DNA from: CAWEHU01 sp963808965 | GTDB lineage: Bacteria > Pseudomonadota > Alphaproteobacteria > Acetobacterales > Acetobacteraceae | Length of the DNA: 64,000 bases | Direction: 5' to 3' | NCBI GenBank assembly: GCA_963808965.1 | Contig: CAWEHU010000029.1 | Coordinates: 1 to 64,000 of the forward strand | Shown: positions 36,497 to 44,686 of the stretch, piece by piece | How the letters are laid out: every line of letters starts with the position of its first letter | Position numbering within the stretch: the first letter of the stretch is position 1 | Translations under genes and position numbers: made by a program | Notes under the pieces: generated by a model | Database searches by the model: none | Told to the model about the DNA's origin: nothing | What the model saw: only the letters and a program-made list of their open reading frames with translations

Positions 36497-37858
36497 TCAG
36501 GGCCGGCCATCGAGCTCTTGGGCCCGGGCGAGGACGCGGTCGATGAAACTCTGGGTGCTGCCCAGATAGGAAGCCGGGTCCGTGATCCGGTTTATCGCAT
36601 CGCGGTCCAGCTTCTCTGCAACCGAGCTTTCGCGTGCGAGCGCGTCCGAAAGCTCGACGCCTTCACTCAAGGCAATGTCGCAGGCGTGCTTGACCGCGTG
36701 ATGGGCTGCTTCGCGGCCGAGCTGCGGAGCAAGACCCATCATCACGGCTTCCGCCATGATCAGTCCGCCAGTCGCCTCCAGATTGCGGCGCATCCGCTCG
36801 GCGTCAACAACCATGCCCTCGGCAATGGCGCGCGTGTGCTGAGCCGCGCCGTGGGCCAGCACGAAGCATTGCGGCAGCGCCAGCGGCTCCGCCTGCCACG
36901 GTCCGGTCGCCCGTTCCTGGTCGGCCGCCATCGCCCCCTGCATCACCGGGACCAGCGCCTGCACGACCCTCCCCGCCGCCAATATATATTCGGAGGCGAT
37001 CGGGTTGCGCTTTTGCGGCATCGTCGAAGAGCTGCCGCGTCCCTCGACATAGGGCTCGGAGACCTCGGCAACCTCGGTCTGGGAGAGAAGAACGATATCG
37101 GTCGCGATCTTGCAGAAGCTGCCGCAGACCAGGCCGAGAAAACTGGCCGTCTCCGCGACCCCGTCGCGCGCCACATGCCACGGCGCCGCGGGGGCGGCGA
37201 GCCCAAGCTCCGTCGCAAGACCCTCCAGCACCTCCACACCGCGGTCGCCAAGAGATGCGAGCGTGCCGGCGGCTCCGCCGAATTGCACCTGCTCCACGCG
37301 CGGACGAAGCTGGTCCAGCCGCTCGATATGAGAGAGGAGCGGCTGCAACCAAACGGCACATTTGATGCCGAACGTGACCGGGAGTGCGTGCTGCAGATGC
37401 GTGCGGCCGGCCATCACCGTGTGCCGGTGCGCGTCAGCCTGTCGGGCCAGAGCGGCAGCCGTACCGGAAAGCTCTTCGCGAACGAGGCGAAGTCCCTCAC
37501 GAATTTGCAGCACCATGGCCGTGTCCATGATGTCCTGGGTCGTCGCGCCCCAGTGCGTCCAGCGGCCCGCCTCCCCCGCCGCTCGGCTCAGCCCCTTGAC
37601 GACGCCGACCACCGGATAGCCGACGTTGCGCACACTCGCCGCGAGCTCGTCGGTTTTGAGATTGTCGATGCGCGCCGCCGCCGCGATCGCCTCCGCCGCC
37701 TCCGAAGGAATGATGCCGAGCCGGCCCTGCACCTTGGCGAGAGCCGCCTCGACCTCCAGCATTCGCTGCAGGAACGCGCGCTCGTCGAAGACGGCGCGCA
37801 TGGCGTCCGACCCGTAGAGCGTGCCGAAAACCGGACTGTCTGCGGGATTGACCGACAC
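36497..37858 (-). CDS. pcaB: 3-carboxy-cis,cis-muconate cycloisomerase
   Basis: A 453-residue fumarase/aspartase-superfamily enzyme that lactonises 3-carboxymuconate, the PcaHG product. The superfamily signature GSSSTMPQKRNP lies near residue 280, with THWGATTQDIMDT near 100 and GRTHLQHALPVTFG near 150. The first residues (DSPVFGTLYGSDAMRAVFDE) are typical of PcaB rather than adenylosuccinate lyase. It is followed by the BKACE gene and preceded by pcaL. Confidence 0.9.
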   Translation of the reverse strand: MSVNPADSPVFGTLYGSDAMRAVFDERAFLQRMLEVEAALAKVQGRLGIIPSEAAEAIAAAARIDNLKTDELAASVRNVGYPVVGVVKGLSRAAGEAGRWTHWGATTQDIMDTAMVLQIREGLRLVREELSGTAAALARQADAHRHTVMAGRTHLQHALPVTFGIKCAVWLQPLLSHIERLDQLRPRVEQVQFGGAAGTLASLGDRGVEVLEGLATELGLAAPAAPWHVARDGVAETASFLGLVCGSFCKIATDIVLLSQTEVAEVSEPYVEGRGSSSTMPQKRNPIASEYILAAGRVVQALVPVMQGAMAADQERATGPWQAEPLALPQCFVLAHGAAQHTRAIAEGMVVDAERMRRNLEATGGLIMAEAVMMGLAPQLGREAAHHAVKHACDIALSEGVELSDALARESSVAEKLDRDAINRITDPASYLGSTQSFIDRVLARAQELDGRP

Positions 37859-37909
37859 GGGGTTCTCAGACGTGGGGCATCAGCATGGACGTCCCTCGCA
37901 GCATACCGC

Positions 37910-39058
37910 TCACGCCTCCATTTCCTTGAATGTCTCCTTGGCGAGGCGGACCGCGGAATTCGCGGCGGGAATGCCGGCGTAGACGGCCACTTGGATCAAC
38001 ATGTCGGCGATATCTTCCTGTGTCGCGCCGGTATTTCGGCTGGCGCGTATGTGCAACTTGAACTCCTCGTGGTGTCCCAGCGCCGCCATCATCGCAAGAG
38101 TAAGCAGCGATCGCGTACGCCGGTCGAGCTGCGAACGCGTCCAGACGCCGCCCCATGCGGTGCGCGTGATGAAATGCTGGAACTCGCGGTCGAAACCCGT
38201 GATGGCCGCCGTCGCGCGCGCGACATGCTGCTCACCAAGGACCTGCTTTCGAACCTGCATACCGGCTTCGTAGTAGTCGCTCACGGCCGGAGAGAGAAAC
38301 CTGAGGATCGCATCCGCGACCGCCTCCGGCTGCTCGACGGTGGGAATGTGAGAGGCGTTCGGGATAACCTCCAGACTCGCGCCGGCGATTGCTTGTCGGA
38401 GCGCCTCGGCACTGGCGAGCGGGGTTGCCTCATCCTGGTCGCCGACCAGTATCAGCGTCGGCAGCGAGATGCGGCGCGTGGTTTCCGAGAGATCGCTCGC
38501 GGCGATCGCTTCGCCAGCCCCGGCGTAGCCCTCCGGCGCGGTGCGCAGCAGCATCGCGCGAAGGCCCTTGGCGCCGGGCGAGTTTGCGTATCCGGGTGTC
38601 ACCCAGCGCGCCATGACCGCGTCCGCGATCGCGTCCATGCCCTTGGAGCGAACGGTCGCCGCACGGTCGATGTAGACTTCGCGGCCAGGAATCGCCATCG
38701 CTGTATCGCAAAGAATTAGGCTTGCGATACGTTCCGGCGCCTGCGCCGCCATCGATTGTGCGATCATGCCGCCGATCGAGATGCCCGCGACATGAGCTTT
38801 CTTGACGTTCACCGCATCCAGCACGGCAAAGCAGTCACGCGCCAGCCCGTCCATTGAATATGGGCCGGGCGTCACCTCCGTGAGACCATGGCCGCGCAGA
38901 TCCGGTCGGATGACCCGAAACGATCGCGCCAGCGCCGGAGCCTGGTCGTCCCAGACGTGGAGGGACGTGCCCAACGAATGAATCAGGAGTAGCGGGGGCG
39001 CTCCGGGAGGACCCTCGACCTGTGCATGAACTGTGAGTCCTGAACAGCGCAGGAACAT
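37910..39058 (-). CDS. pcaL: 3-oxoadipate enol-lactonase / 4-carboxymuconolactone decarboxylase fusion
   Basis: A 382-residue fusion carrying out two steps from 4-carboxymuconolactone to beta-ketoadipate. Residues 1-258 are an alpha/beta hydrolase with Ser94 (GISIGGM), Asp208 (GDQDEATP) and His237 (NASHIPTVE). Residues 260-382 are a carboxymuconolactone decarboxylase domain (HHEEFKLHIRASRNTGATQE). This fusion is known from some actinobacteria and proteobacteria. First gene of the long minus-strand run. Confidence 0.95.
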   Translation of the reverse strand: MFLRCSGLTVHAQVEGPPGAPPLLLIHSLGTSLHVWDDQAPALARSFRVIRPDLRGHGLTEVTPGPYSMDGLARDCFAVLDAVNVKKAHVAGISIGGMIAQSMAAQAPERIASLILCDTAMAIPGREVYIDRAATVRSKGMDAIADAVMARWVTPGYANSPGAKGLRAMLLRTAPEGYAGAGEAIAASDLSETTRRISLPTLILVGDQDEATPLASAEALRQAIAGASLEVIPNASHIPTVEQPEAVADAILRFLSPAVSDYYEAGMQVRKQVLGEQHVARATAAITGFDREFQHFITRTAWGGVWTRSQLDRRTRSLLTLAMMAALGHHEEFKLHIRASRNTGATQEDIADMLIQVAVYAGIPAANSAVRLAKETFKEMEA

Positions 39059-39690
39059 CTGGCTGGCTCTAGCGAAGCATCGAGGATAGGACCAGGCCGA
39101 CAGCGACGAGCGGGGAGCCGAACCGGTCGGCCCGGCTGGTTTTCTCCGCGGCGAAGGAGGGCTGGCGGCCGGGCGAAAAGCAACGGGCTAGTGCACGCCC
39201 TCTGCGCATCCGAACTCCCTCCCTCGACTGCTATTTCTTTGATTCAACTATGGCGTATCAAGCTTTGCTCGGGCCGCCTTGCGAAGTCAAGGGTAGCGAC
39301 GCATGCTAAAGGGTAGCGACGCATGCTAGTGGAATCAGAAATCGGGCCTAATGACCCGCGCAGAGGCTGCCGGAAGGGAGGAGTCCGTAATTGATCAGAA
39401 ATCCCCCTGTACATCCTCACGGCGTCCTAGTATTGAACGGCGTTCCGATTGTCGCCTCGGTCCATTCTCAATGGCGCGCTGAACATGTTCCAGGATAAAT
39501 CACGAACATGCGAGACTTGTGGCCCGCTTGCGCGTCGTCACGATTGCGTGTTTCGTGCGTTACGATGAAGCTGGCATAGTCGGTTTCCGGTTCCATGCGG
39601 CACGCCCCCTCGCAAAGGCGAACGACAGGAGCGAGCCTGCACTAAGCTGAGTAAGTTGCTTCAATAGCTGCACCAGGGAGAGCATTTACC
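39059..39690. other. intergenic region between pcaL and phasin
   Basis: 632 bases without a recognisable gene, between divergently transcribed genes. It must hold the promoters of the pca-sdh run and of the phasin gene. The clearest structure is the tandem repeat at 39289-39328. I did not find a convincing -35/-10 pair. Confidence 0.6.
39289..39328. repeat. perfect 20-base tandem repeat
   Basis: Two identical 20-base units in direct tandem (39289-39308 and 39309-39328), each containing GGGTAGCGAC and the palindrome GCATGC. It lies about 230 bases upstream of pcaL. It could be a regulator site, or simply a local duplication. Confidence 0.8.
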
Positions 39691-40143
39691 ATGAGCGATA
39701 CCTCCAGGAACCCGGTCGGGTCCATGCAAGAGCAGTTCTCGAAGCTCCTCGAGAGCTTTCAGGTCCCCGGTGTCGACCTGCGCTCAGTCCTCGACAGCCA
39801 GAGAAAGAACGTCGAGGCCCTGACGCAAGCGACACAGATCGCGACCGAAGGAGCGACCGCCGTCGGCCGCCGCCAAGCGGAAATCCTCCGGAGCGCGATC
39901 GAGCAGGCAGCGACGATGGCTCGGAATTTGAAAGTGACGGGTAATCCCTCCGAAGCTGCCGCCGCGCAGAGCGAGTTGTTCAGGAAGGCGGTCGAAATCG
40001 CGCTGGCGAATGCTCGCGAACTGGCGGAAATGGTCGAGAAGTCAAACCGGGAAGCCTTCGAGGTCATCCAGCGACGCGTTTCCGAAGGCCTCCAGGAGAT
40101 TCGCAACGCGGTGCCAGGCGGCAAAGCGGGAAGCACCAGCTAA
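39691..40143 (+). CDS. phasin family protein
   Basis: A 150-residue helical protein that coats polyhydroxyalkanoate granules. The phasin core runs from about residue 15 to 135 (LESFQVPGVDLRSVLDSQRKN, then ELAEMVEKSNREAFEVIQRR). A GGGAGAG site precedes the ATG. No PHA synthase or depolymerase is in the window, but the downstream genes handle acetoacetate, a product of PHB breakdown. Confidence 0.92.
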   Translation: MSDTSRNPVGSMQEQFSKLLESFQVPGVDLRSVLDSQRKNVEALTQATQIATEGATAVGRRQAEILRSAIEQAATMARNLKVTGNPSEAAAAQSELFRKAVEIALANARELAEMVEKSNREAFEVIQRRVSEGLQEIRNAVPGGKAGSTS

Positions 40144-40355
40144 CCGATCCGCCTGGAGGGGGATCGAGACCGGGAAGTGGCCTGGATGGAACAGTCCAGC
40201 GAGTAGCCGGCGCGGAGTAGGGCGTGGTTGGTCACAGACCTCCACGTCCTGCCGCGTGCGCAGCCTGCGCTCCAGGCCCTCATGAAGTCGGCGCTGCCGA
40301 TCGGTTCAAGAGCGGCAAGCATCTGCAGCCATCGTGAGAGACCAAGGAGGAGATA

Positions 40356-41120
40356 ATGCCCGATCAACCGAACTTCATGTTAGCCGACCGGCTGAAGCCG
40401 GCGCAGCCCGAGTTCATGACGCGCGACCGCGCCTGGCAAACACCGTCCTACGCCCCGGCGTACAAGACGACCGTGCTGCGCTCGCCGCGCAACGCACTAC
40501 TGTCATTGCAGAACTCGCTTTCCGAGGTGACCGGCCCCCTGTTCGGCCACAACGAGCTCGGTCCGCTCGACAACGATCTCATCCTGAATTACGCGAAGGA
40601 TGGCGAGCCGATCGGCCCGCGGATCATCGTGCACGGTCAGGTTCTAGACCAGAACGGGCGCGGGGTGCCCAACGCGTTGATCGAGTTCTGGCAAGCCAAT
40701 GCCGGCGGCAGGTATCGGCATAGGAATGACAACTACGTCGCGCCGATCGACCCGAATTTCGGCGGGTGCGGCCGCACTTTGAGCGACGAGAACGGCTACT
40801 ACTACTTCCGCACCATCAAGCCCGGTCCGTATCCCTGGCGCAATTACGCCAATAGCTGGCGGCCGGCACACATCCATTTCTCGATATGTGGGTCGGGCTT
40901 CGTGCAACGGCTCATCACTCAGCTCTATTTCGAAGGTGATCCGCTGATTCCCGTGGATGCGATCCTCAGCACGATCCCCGACCCCGAGGGCGTCAAAAGC
41001 CTGATCGCGTTGCTCGATATGGAGGCGCAGGTGCCGCTCGACACACTTGCCTACCGCTTCAATATCGTTCTGCGCGGCAGCCGGTCCACGCTGTTCGAGA
41101 ACAAGCTGCAGGGGAACTGA
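40356..41120 (+). CDS. pcaH: protocatechuate 3,4-dioxygenase beta subunit
   Basis: A 254-residue iron-binding subunit that opens protocatechuate between its two hydroxyls. The Fe(III) ligands are visible as Tyr120 (GRYRHRND), Tyr159 (GPYPWRN), His172 and His174 (PAHIHFS); their spacing of 39 and 13 residues equals that in the Pseudomonas enzyme. A strong AAGGAGGAG site precedes the ATG. It forms a pair with pcaG three bases later. Confidence 0.96.
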   Translation: MPDQPNFMLADRLKPAQPEFMTRDRAWQTPSYAPAYKTTVLRSPRNALLSLQNSLSEVTGPLFGHNELGPLDNDLILNYAKDGEPIGPRIIVHGQVLDQNGRGVPNALIEFWQANAGGRYRHRNDNYVAPIDPNFGGCGRTLSDENGYYYFRTIKPGPYPWRNYANSWRPAHIHFSICGSGFVQRLITQLYFEGDPLIPVDAILSTIPDPEGVKSLIALLDMEAQVPLDTLAYRFNIVLRGSRSTLFENKLQGN

Positions 41121-41123
41121 GCC

Positions 41124-41754
41124 ATGATCCAGCAACTGCGCTATTTGCCGGAGTCTCCGTCGCAAACCGCGGGACCGTACGTGCATATCGGCCTGATCCC
41201 GCATCAGGCAGGATTTCGACATCTACGATAAGAACTTCAGCAACGTGCTCGTCTCGGACGGGACGCAAGGCGAGCGCATCCGCATCGAAGGTCATGTGTA
41301 TGACGGCTCCGGCTCGAAGGTGCGGGACGCCTTGCTCGAGATCTGGCAAGCCAATGCGGCGGGAAAATACAATCACCCCTTGGACCAGCAGGACAAGCCG
41401 CTGGACGAAGGCTTTCGCGGCTGGGGGCGTACCGGGACGGATTTCAAGACCGGCCTCTACACGTTCGAGACGATCAAACCCGGCCGGGTGGTCGGCCGTG
41501 CCGGCAAAGGCTTGATGGCCCCGCACATCAATTTCTGGATCGTCGCCCGCGGCATCAATATCGGGCTGAATACGAGGATGTATTTCGGCGACGAGGCGGA
41601 AGCGAACGCCCAGGACCCGGTGCTGAGACTGATCGAGCTCGAGAAGCGCCGCTCCACGCTGATCGCACCACGCGAGATGAGCGATGGCACGCCGGTCTAC
41701 AAGTTCCACATCCATCTGCAGGGCGAGGAAGAGACCGTGTTCCTCGACGTGTAG
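41124..41754 (+). CDS. pcaG: protocatechuate 3,4-dioxygenase alpha subunit, frameshifted
   Basis: The non-metal subunit of PcaHG. ATG 41124 begins MIQQLRYLPESPSQTAGPYV, the standard N-terminus with the SQTAGPYVHIGL motif. One extra T in TTT near 41213-41216 breaks the frame. Removing it gives GFDIYDKNFSNVLVSDG and continues into the intact rest (EIWQANAAGKYNHP, GRTGTDFKTGLYTF, LMAPHINFWI). The remainder is well kept, so the shift looks like an error rather than loss of function. Confidence 0.9.
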
Positions 41755-41802
41755 CGCCGACGATCATCGAAGCGAGGCCGTAGCCGCACACGGAGGAGAC
41801 TG

Positions 41803-42570
41803 ATGACCGATATCCCCGCTTTGTTTTCGTTGCACGGCCGCACTGCCCTCGTGACCGGAGCATCCGGCGGCCTCGGCCTACACTTCGCAAAAGTGCTGTA
41901 CGAAGCGGGCGCCAAGGTCATTCTCGCCGCGCGCCGGGCCGATCGGATTGAAGCCGAAGCGGCCCGTCTCGGCGAGCGGGCGGGCGCCGTACCCATGGAT
42001 GTGAGCGACAATGAGTCGATCGCGCACGGACTCGACCGGATCGCGGAAGCACATGGGATTTGCGACATCGTCGTCAACAATGCCGGCATAAGCGGCCACA
42101 GCGTCGCCCTGAAGATGGAACCCGATGAGTGGGACGACGTGGTGCGCGTGAACCTGCGCGGTCCGTTTTTCGTTGCCCGCGATGCGGCTCGGCGATTGGT
42201 GGAGGCGAAAAAGCCCGGCAGCATCATCAACATCGCTTCGATTCTTGGCCTGCGCGGATTGGCGGGCGTTCCGGCTTATATGGCGACCAAGGCCGGGTTG
42301 CTTCACCTCACCCGCAGCCTGGCCCTCGAGCTTGCGCGATACCAAATCCGAGTGAATGCGATTTGTCCGGGCTATTTCCGCACGGACATAAGCGGCGACT
42401 TCCTCAAGAGCGAGTTTGGACAGGCGATGGTGAAGCGTATTCCCCAGCGCCGGCTAGGAGAGTTGCAGGACCTTAATGGCCCCTTGCTGCTGCTCGCGTC
42501 AGAAGCGGGCGCCCACATGACAGGCGCGACGGTCGTGGTGGATGGGGGACATACGATCGGGAGTTTGTGA
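41803..42570 (+). CDS. short-chain dehydrogenase/reductase
   Basis: A 255-residue classical SDR. The cofactor motif is TGASGGLG (18-25), NNAG follows at 92-95, and the catalytic triad is Ser146, Tyr159 and Lys163 (AYMATKAG). The Arg pair at 44-45 (AARRAD) suggests NADP(H) preference. It lies between pcaG and acetoacetate decarboxylase, with phasin upstream. A 3-hydroxyacid dehydrogenase role, for example 3-hydroxybutyrate to acetoacetate, is possible but not shown. Confidence 0.88.
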   Translation: MTDIPALFSLHGRTALVTGASGGLGLHFAKVLYEAGAKVILAARRADRIEAEAARLGERAGAVPMDVSDNESIAHGLDRIAEAHGICDIVVNNAGISGHSVALKMEPDEWDDVVRVNLRGPFFVARDAARRLVEAKKPGSIINIASILGLRGLAGVPAYMATKAGLLHLTRSLALELARYQIRVNAICPGYFRTDISGDFLKSEFGQAMVKRIPQRRLGELQDLNGPLLLLASEAGAHMTGATVVVDGGHTIGSL

Positions 42571-42616
42571 GTGGAAGTTACCCTATACCGCACACGAGAG
42601 GTGCCGGAGCAGCTTC

Positions 42617-43372
42617 ATGAAGCGTGAGGAAATCCTAAAACAAGTCACGACGCCTTTCGGCGCGCCCGCTTTCGCCCGCGGGCCGCGCATGTTCTACAAT
42701 CGCGAATATCTCAATGTTACCTATCGGACCGACGCGGACCGGCTACGCAAGCTCGTTCCCGAGCCGCTGGAAATCGACGATCCGCTGGTGCGGTTCGAAG
42801 TGATGAACATGCCCGACACGATGACGCACGGCGCGTACATCGAATGCGGCCAGGCCATCGCCGTGCGCTTCGGACAGGAGCACGGCGAGTATCTTCACGC
42901 CATGTATGTCAACAATCATCCGGCGATCGCCAGTGGCCGCGAGGTGAACGCCTATCCGAAGAAACTGGGATCGCCAAATTTCTATGTCGACTCGGACACC
43001 CTCGTCGGCACCTTGGATTACGGCACGCTTAGAGTCGCCGTCGCCACCATGGGCTACAAATACGTCGCTCTCGATCTGGAGCAGGCTCGAGAGGAGATTT
43101 GCGTGCCGACTTTCATGCTGAAGATATTGCCTAACTACGGCAGCCGGCACGGCGACCCGCCGCGGATCTGCGAACTGGTGCGTGCGCAAATCAGCACGAT
43201 TACGGTCAAGGGCGCCTGGACCAGCCCGGCCCGCCTGCAACTGTTCGAGCACGTCAACGCGCCGCTCGCGGATCTGCCGGTGCGGGAGATCGTGGGAGCC
43301 AGCCACGTCATCACCGACCTCATGCTCCCGCAAACCGAGGTGGTTTACGACTACCTGGCAAAGGAAACGTAG
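42617..43372 (+). CDS. adc: acetoacetate decarboxylase family protein
   Basis: A 251-residue enzyme that decarboxylates acetoacetate to acetone and CO2 through a Schiff base. The paired lysines Lys115 and Lys116 (EVNAYPKKLGSP) match the catalytic and pKa-lowering lysines of the Clostridium enzyme at the same numbers. The start at 42617 follows CCGGAG. It ends 9 bases from the convergent homogentisate operon. Some family members act on other beta-keto acids or as aldolase-dehydratases, so the substrate is likely but not certain. Confidence 0.88.
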   Translation: MKREEILKQVTTPFGAPAFARGPRMFYNREYLNVTYRTDADRLRKLVPEPLEIDDPLVRFEVMNMPDTMTHGAYIECGQAIAVRFGQEHGEYLHAMYVNNHPAIASGREVNAYPKKLGSPNFYVDSDTLVGTLDYGTLRVAVATMGYKYVALDLEQAREEICVPTFMLKILPNYGSRHGDPPRICELVRAQISTITVKGAWTSPARLQLFEHVNAPLADLPVREIVGASHVITDLMLPQTEVVYDYLAKET

Positions 43373-43381
43373 GCGCGCTGT

Positions 43382-44641
43382 CTAAGTCTTGACGAGCGGG
43401 CAGCCGCCCTCCTTCAGCGGGCGGGCGACCTCGTCCGCAGGCGTCGTCGCGAGCAGCTTGTAATAGTCCCAGGGGCCTTTGCTTTCGTCGGGTGCCTTCA
43501 CCTGAAACAGATAGGCGGGATGCAACTTGCGTCCGTCTTCGCGGATGCGCCCGGGGCCGAAGGCATCGTCATCCGTCGGCATGGCTTTCATGCGCGCTAC
43601 CGTCGCGGAGCCGGAACGCTTCGCCTCGGCCGGCCCCATATCGGCCGCGGCCTTGAGATAATGCAGCGTGGCCGCGTAGCACCCGGCGTGCTCCATGTCC
43701 GGCCGCCAGTCCGGACCCATCTTCGGCACCACGCGCTTGGTGAAGGCGCGGGTCCGGTCGTTGAGATCCCAGTAGAACGTCTCGGTCAACACCAAACCTC
43801 GTGCCGCCTGAAGCCCGAGAGCGTGCACGTCGGGGATGAACATCAGCATCGCGGCGGGGGTCATGCCGCCACTTCCGATAAGCCCGAATTCCGCGGCTTG
43901 CTTGATACAGTTGATGGTGTCGGCACCGGCGTTCGCGAGCGCCAGCACCTCCGCGTTGCTGGATTGAGCTTGCAGCAGGAAAGACGAGAAGTCGGTGGTT
44001 TGCGGGAACGGATAAGACACGCTGCCGACGACGCTGCCGCCAGCTTGCTCGATGAAGGCCGTCGCGTCCTTTTGCAGAGCCTGGCCGAACGCATAGTTGG
44101 CGGTGAGGAAAAACCAGGATTTGCGGCCCGCCTTCACCAGCGCGCCACCGTTGGAGCGAGCAAGCATGTAGGTGTCGAAGGTCCAATGCACCGTCGTAGG
44201 AGCACAGCGCGGACCGGTCAGGTCCGTCGTTCCGGCGCCGCATACCAGGAACACCTTGTCCTTCTCCCGCGCCACCTCCGCGACCGCCAGTCCGACCGTG
44301 CTGTTCGGCACGTCCACCACAACGTCGACTCCGTCGCGATCGAACCATTGCCGGGCGATACCGGCCCCGACATCGGGTTTGTTCAGATGATCGGCTTGCA
44401 GCACCTCCACAACCAGCCCCGGATGCGCCGCCTGAGCTTCCTCCGCGGCGAGTTGCGTCGCCGCGACCGCGCCGCGGCCGGCTGTGTCGCTGTAAGGCCC
44501 GGAGAGATCGGTCAACACGCCGATCCGCAGCGCCGGAGCCGTCGTTTGTGCCCGTACCGCGCGGCGCGCGGGCAGCACCGTGGCCGCAGCGGCGATGCCG
44601 GATAGGACGCCGCCGATGAGGTTGCGTCGGGTCGGGCGCAT
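43382..44641 (-). CDS. ABC transporter substrate-binding protein (LivK-like), Tat-exported
   Basis: A 419-residue periplasmic binding protein, paralogue of the one at 20989. The N-terminus MRPTRRNLIGGVLSGIAAAA is a twin-arginine signal and the mature start is LRIGVLTDLSGPYSD. An AAGGAGG site fits ATG 44641 better than the GTG 18 bases upstream, which would overlap that site. It is the last gene of the homogentisate operon, so a phenylacetate-type or amino-acid ligand is plausible. No permease genes are near. Confidence 0.9.
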   Translation of the reverse strand: MRPTRRNLIGGVLSGIAAAATVLPARRAVRAQTTAPALRIGVLTDLSGPYSDTAGRGAVAATQLAAEEAQAAHPGLVVEVLQADHLNKPDVGAGIARQWFDRDGVDVVVDVPNSTVGLAVAEVAREKDKVFLVCGAGTTDLTGPRCAPTTVHWTFDTYMLARSNGGALVKAGRKSWFFLTANYAFGQALQKDATAFIEQAGGSVVGSVSYPFPQTTDFSSFLLQAQSSNAEVLALANAGADTINCIKQAAEFGLIGSGGMTPAAMLMFIPDVHALGLQAARGLVLTETFYWDLNDRTRAFTKRVVPKMGPDWRPDMEHAGCYAATLHYLKAAADMGPAEAKRSGSATVARMKAMPTDDDAFGPGRIREDGRKLHPAYLFQVKAPDESKGPWDYYKLLATTPADEVARPLKEGGCPLVKT

Positions 44642-44686
44642 GGGCCAGTCCTCCTTCACGGCTCAATCCCTAGGCAACAAGGCTGG

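Noticed and set aside
36518..38719. 733-codon plus-strand open frame opposite pcaB and pcaL
   Set aside because: Antisense shadow of two intact enzymes with clear catalytic motifs.
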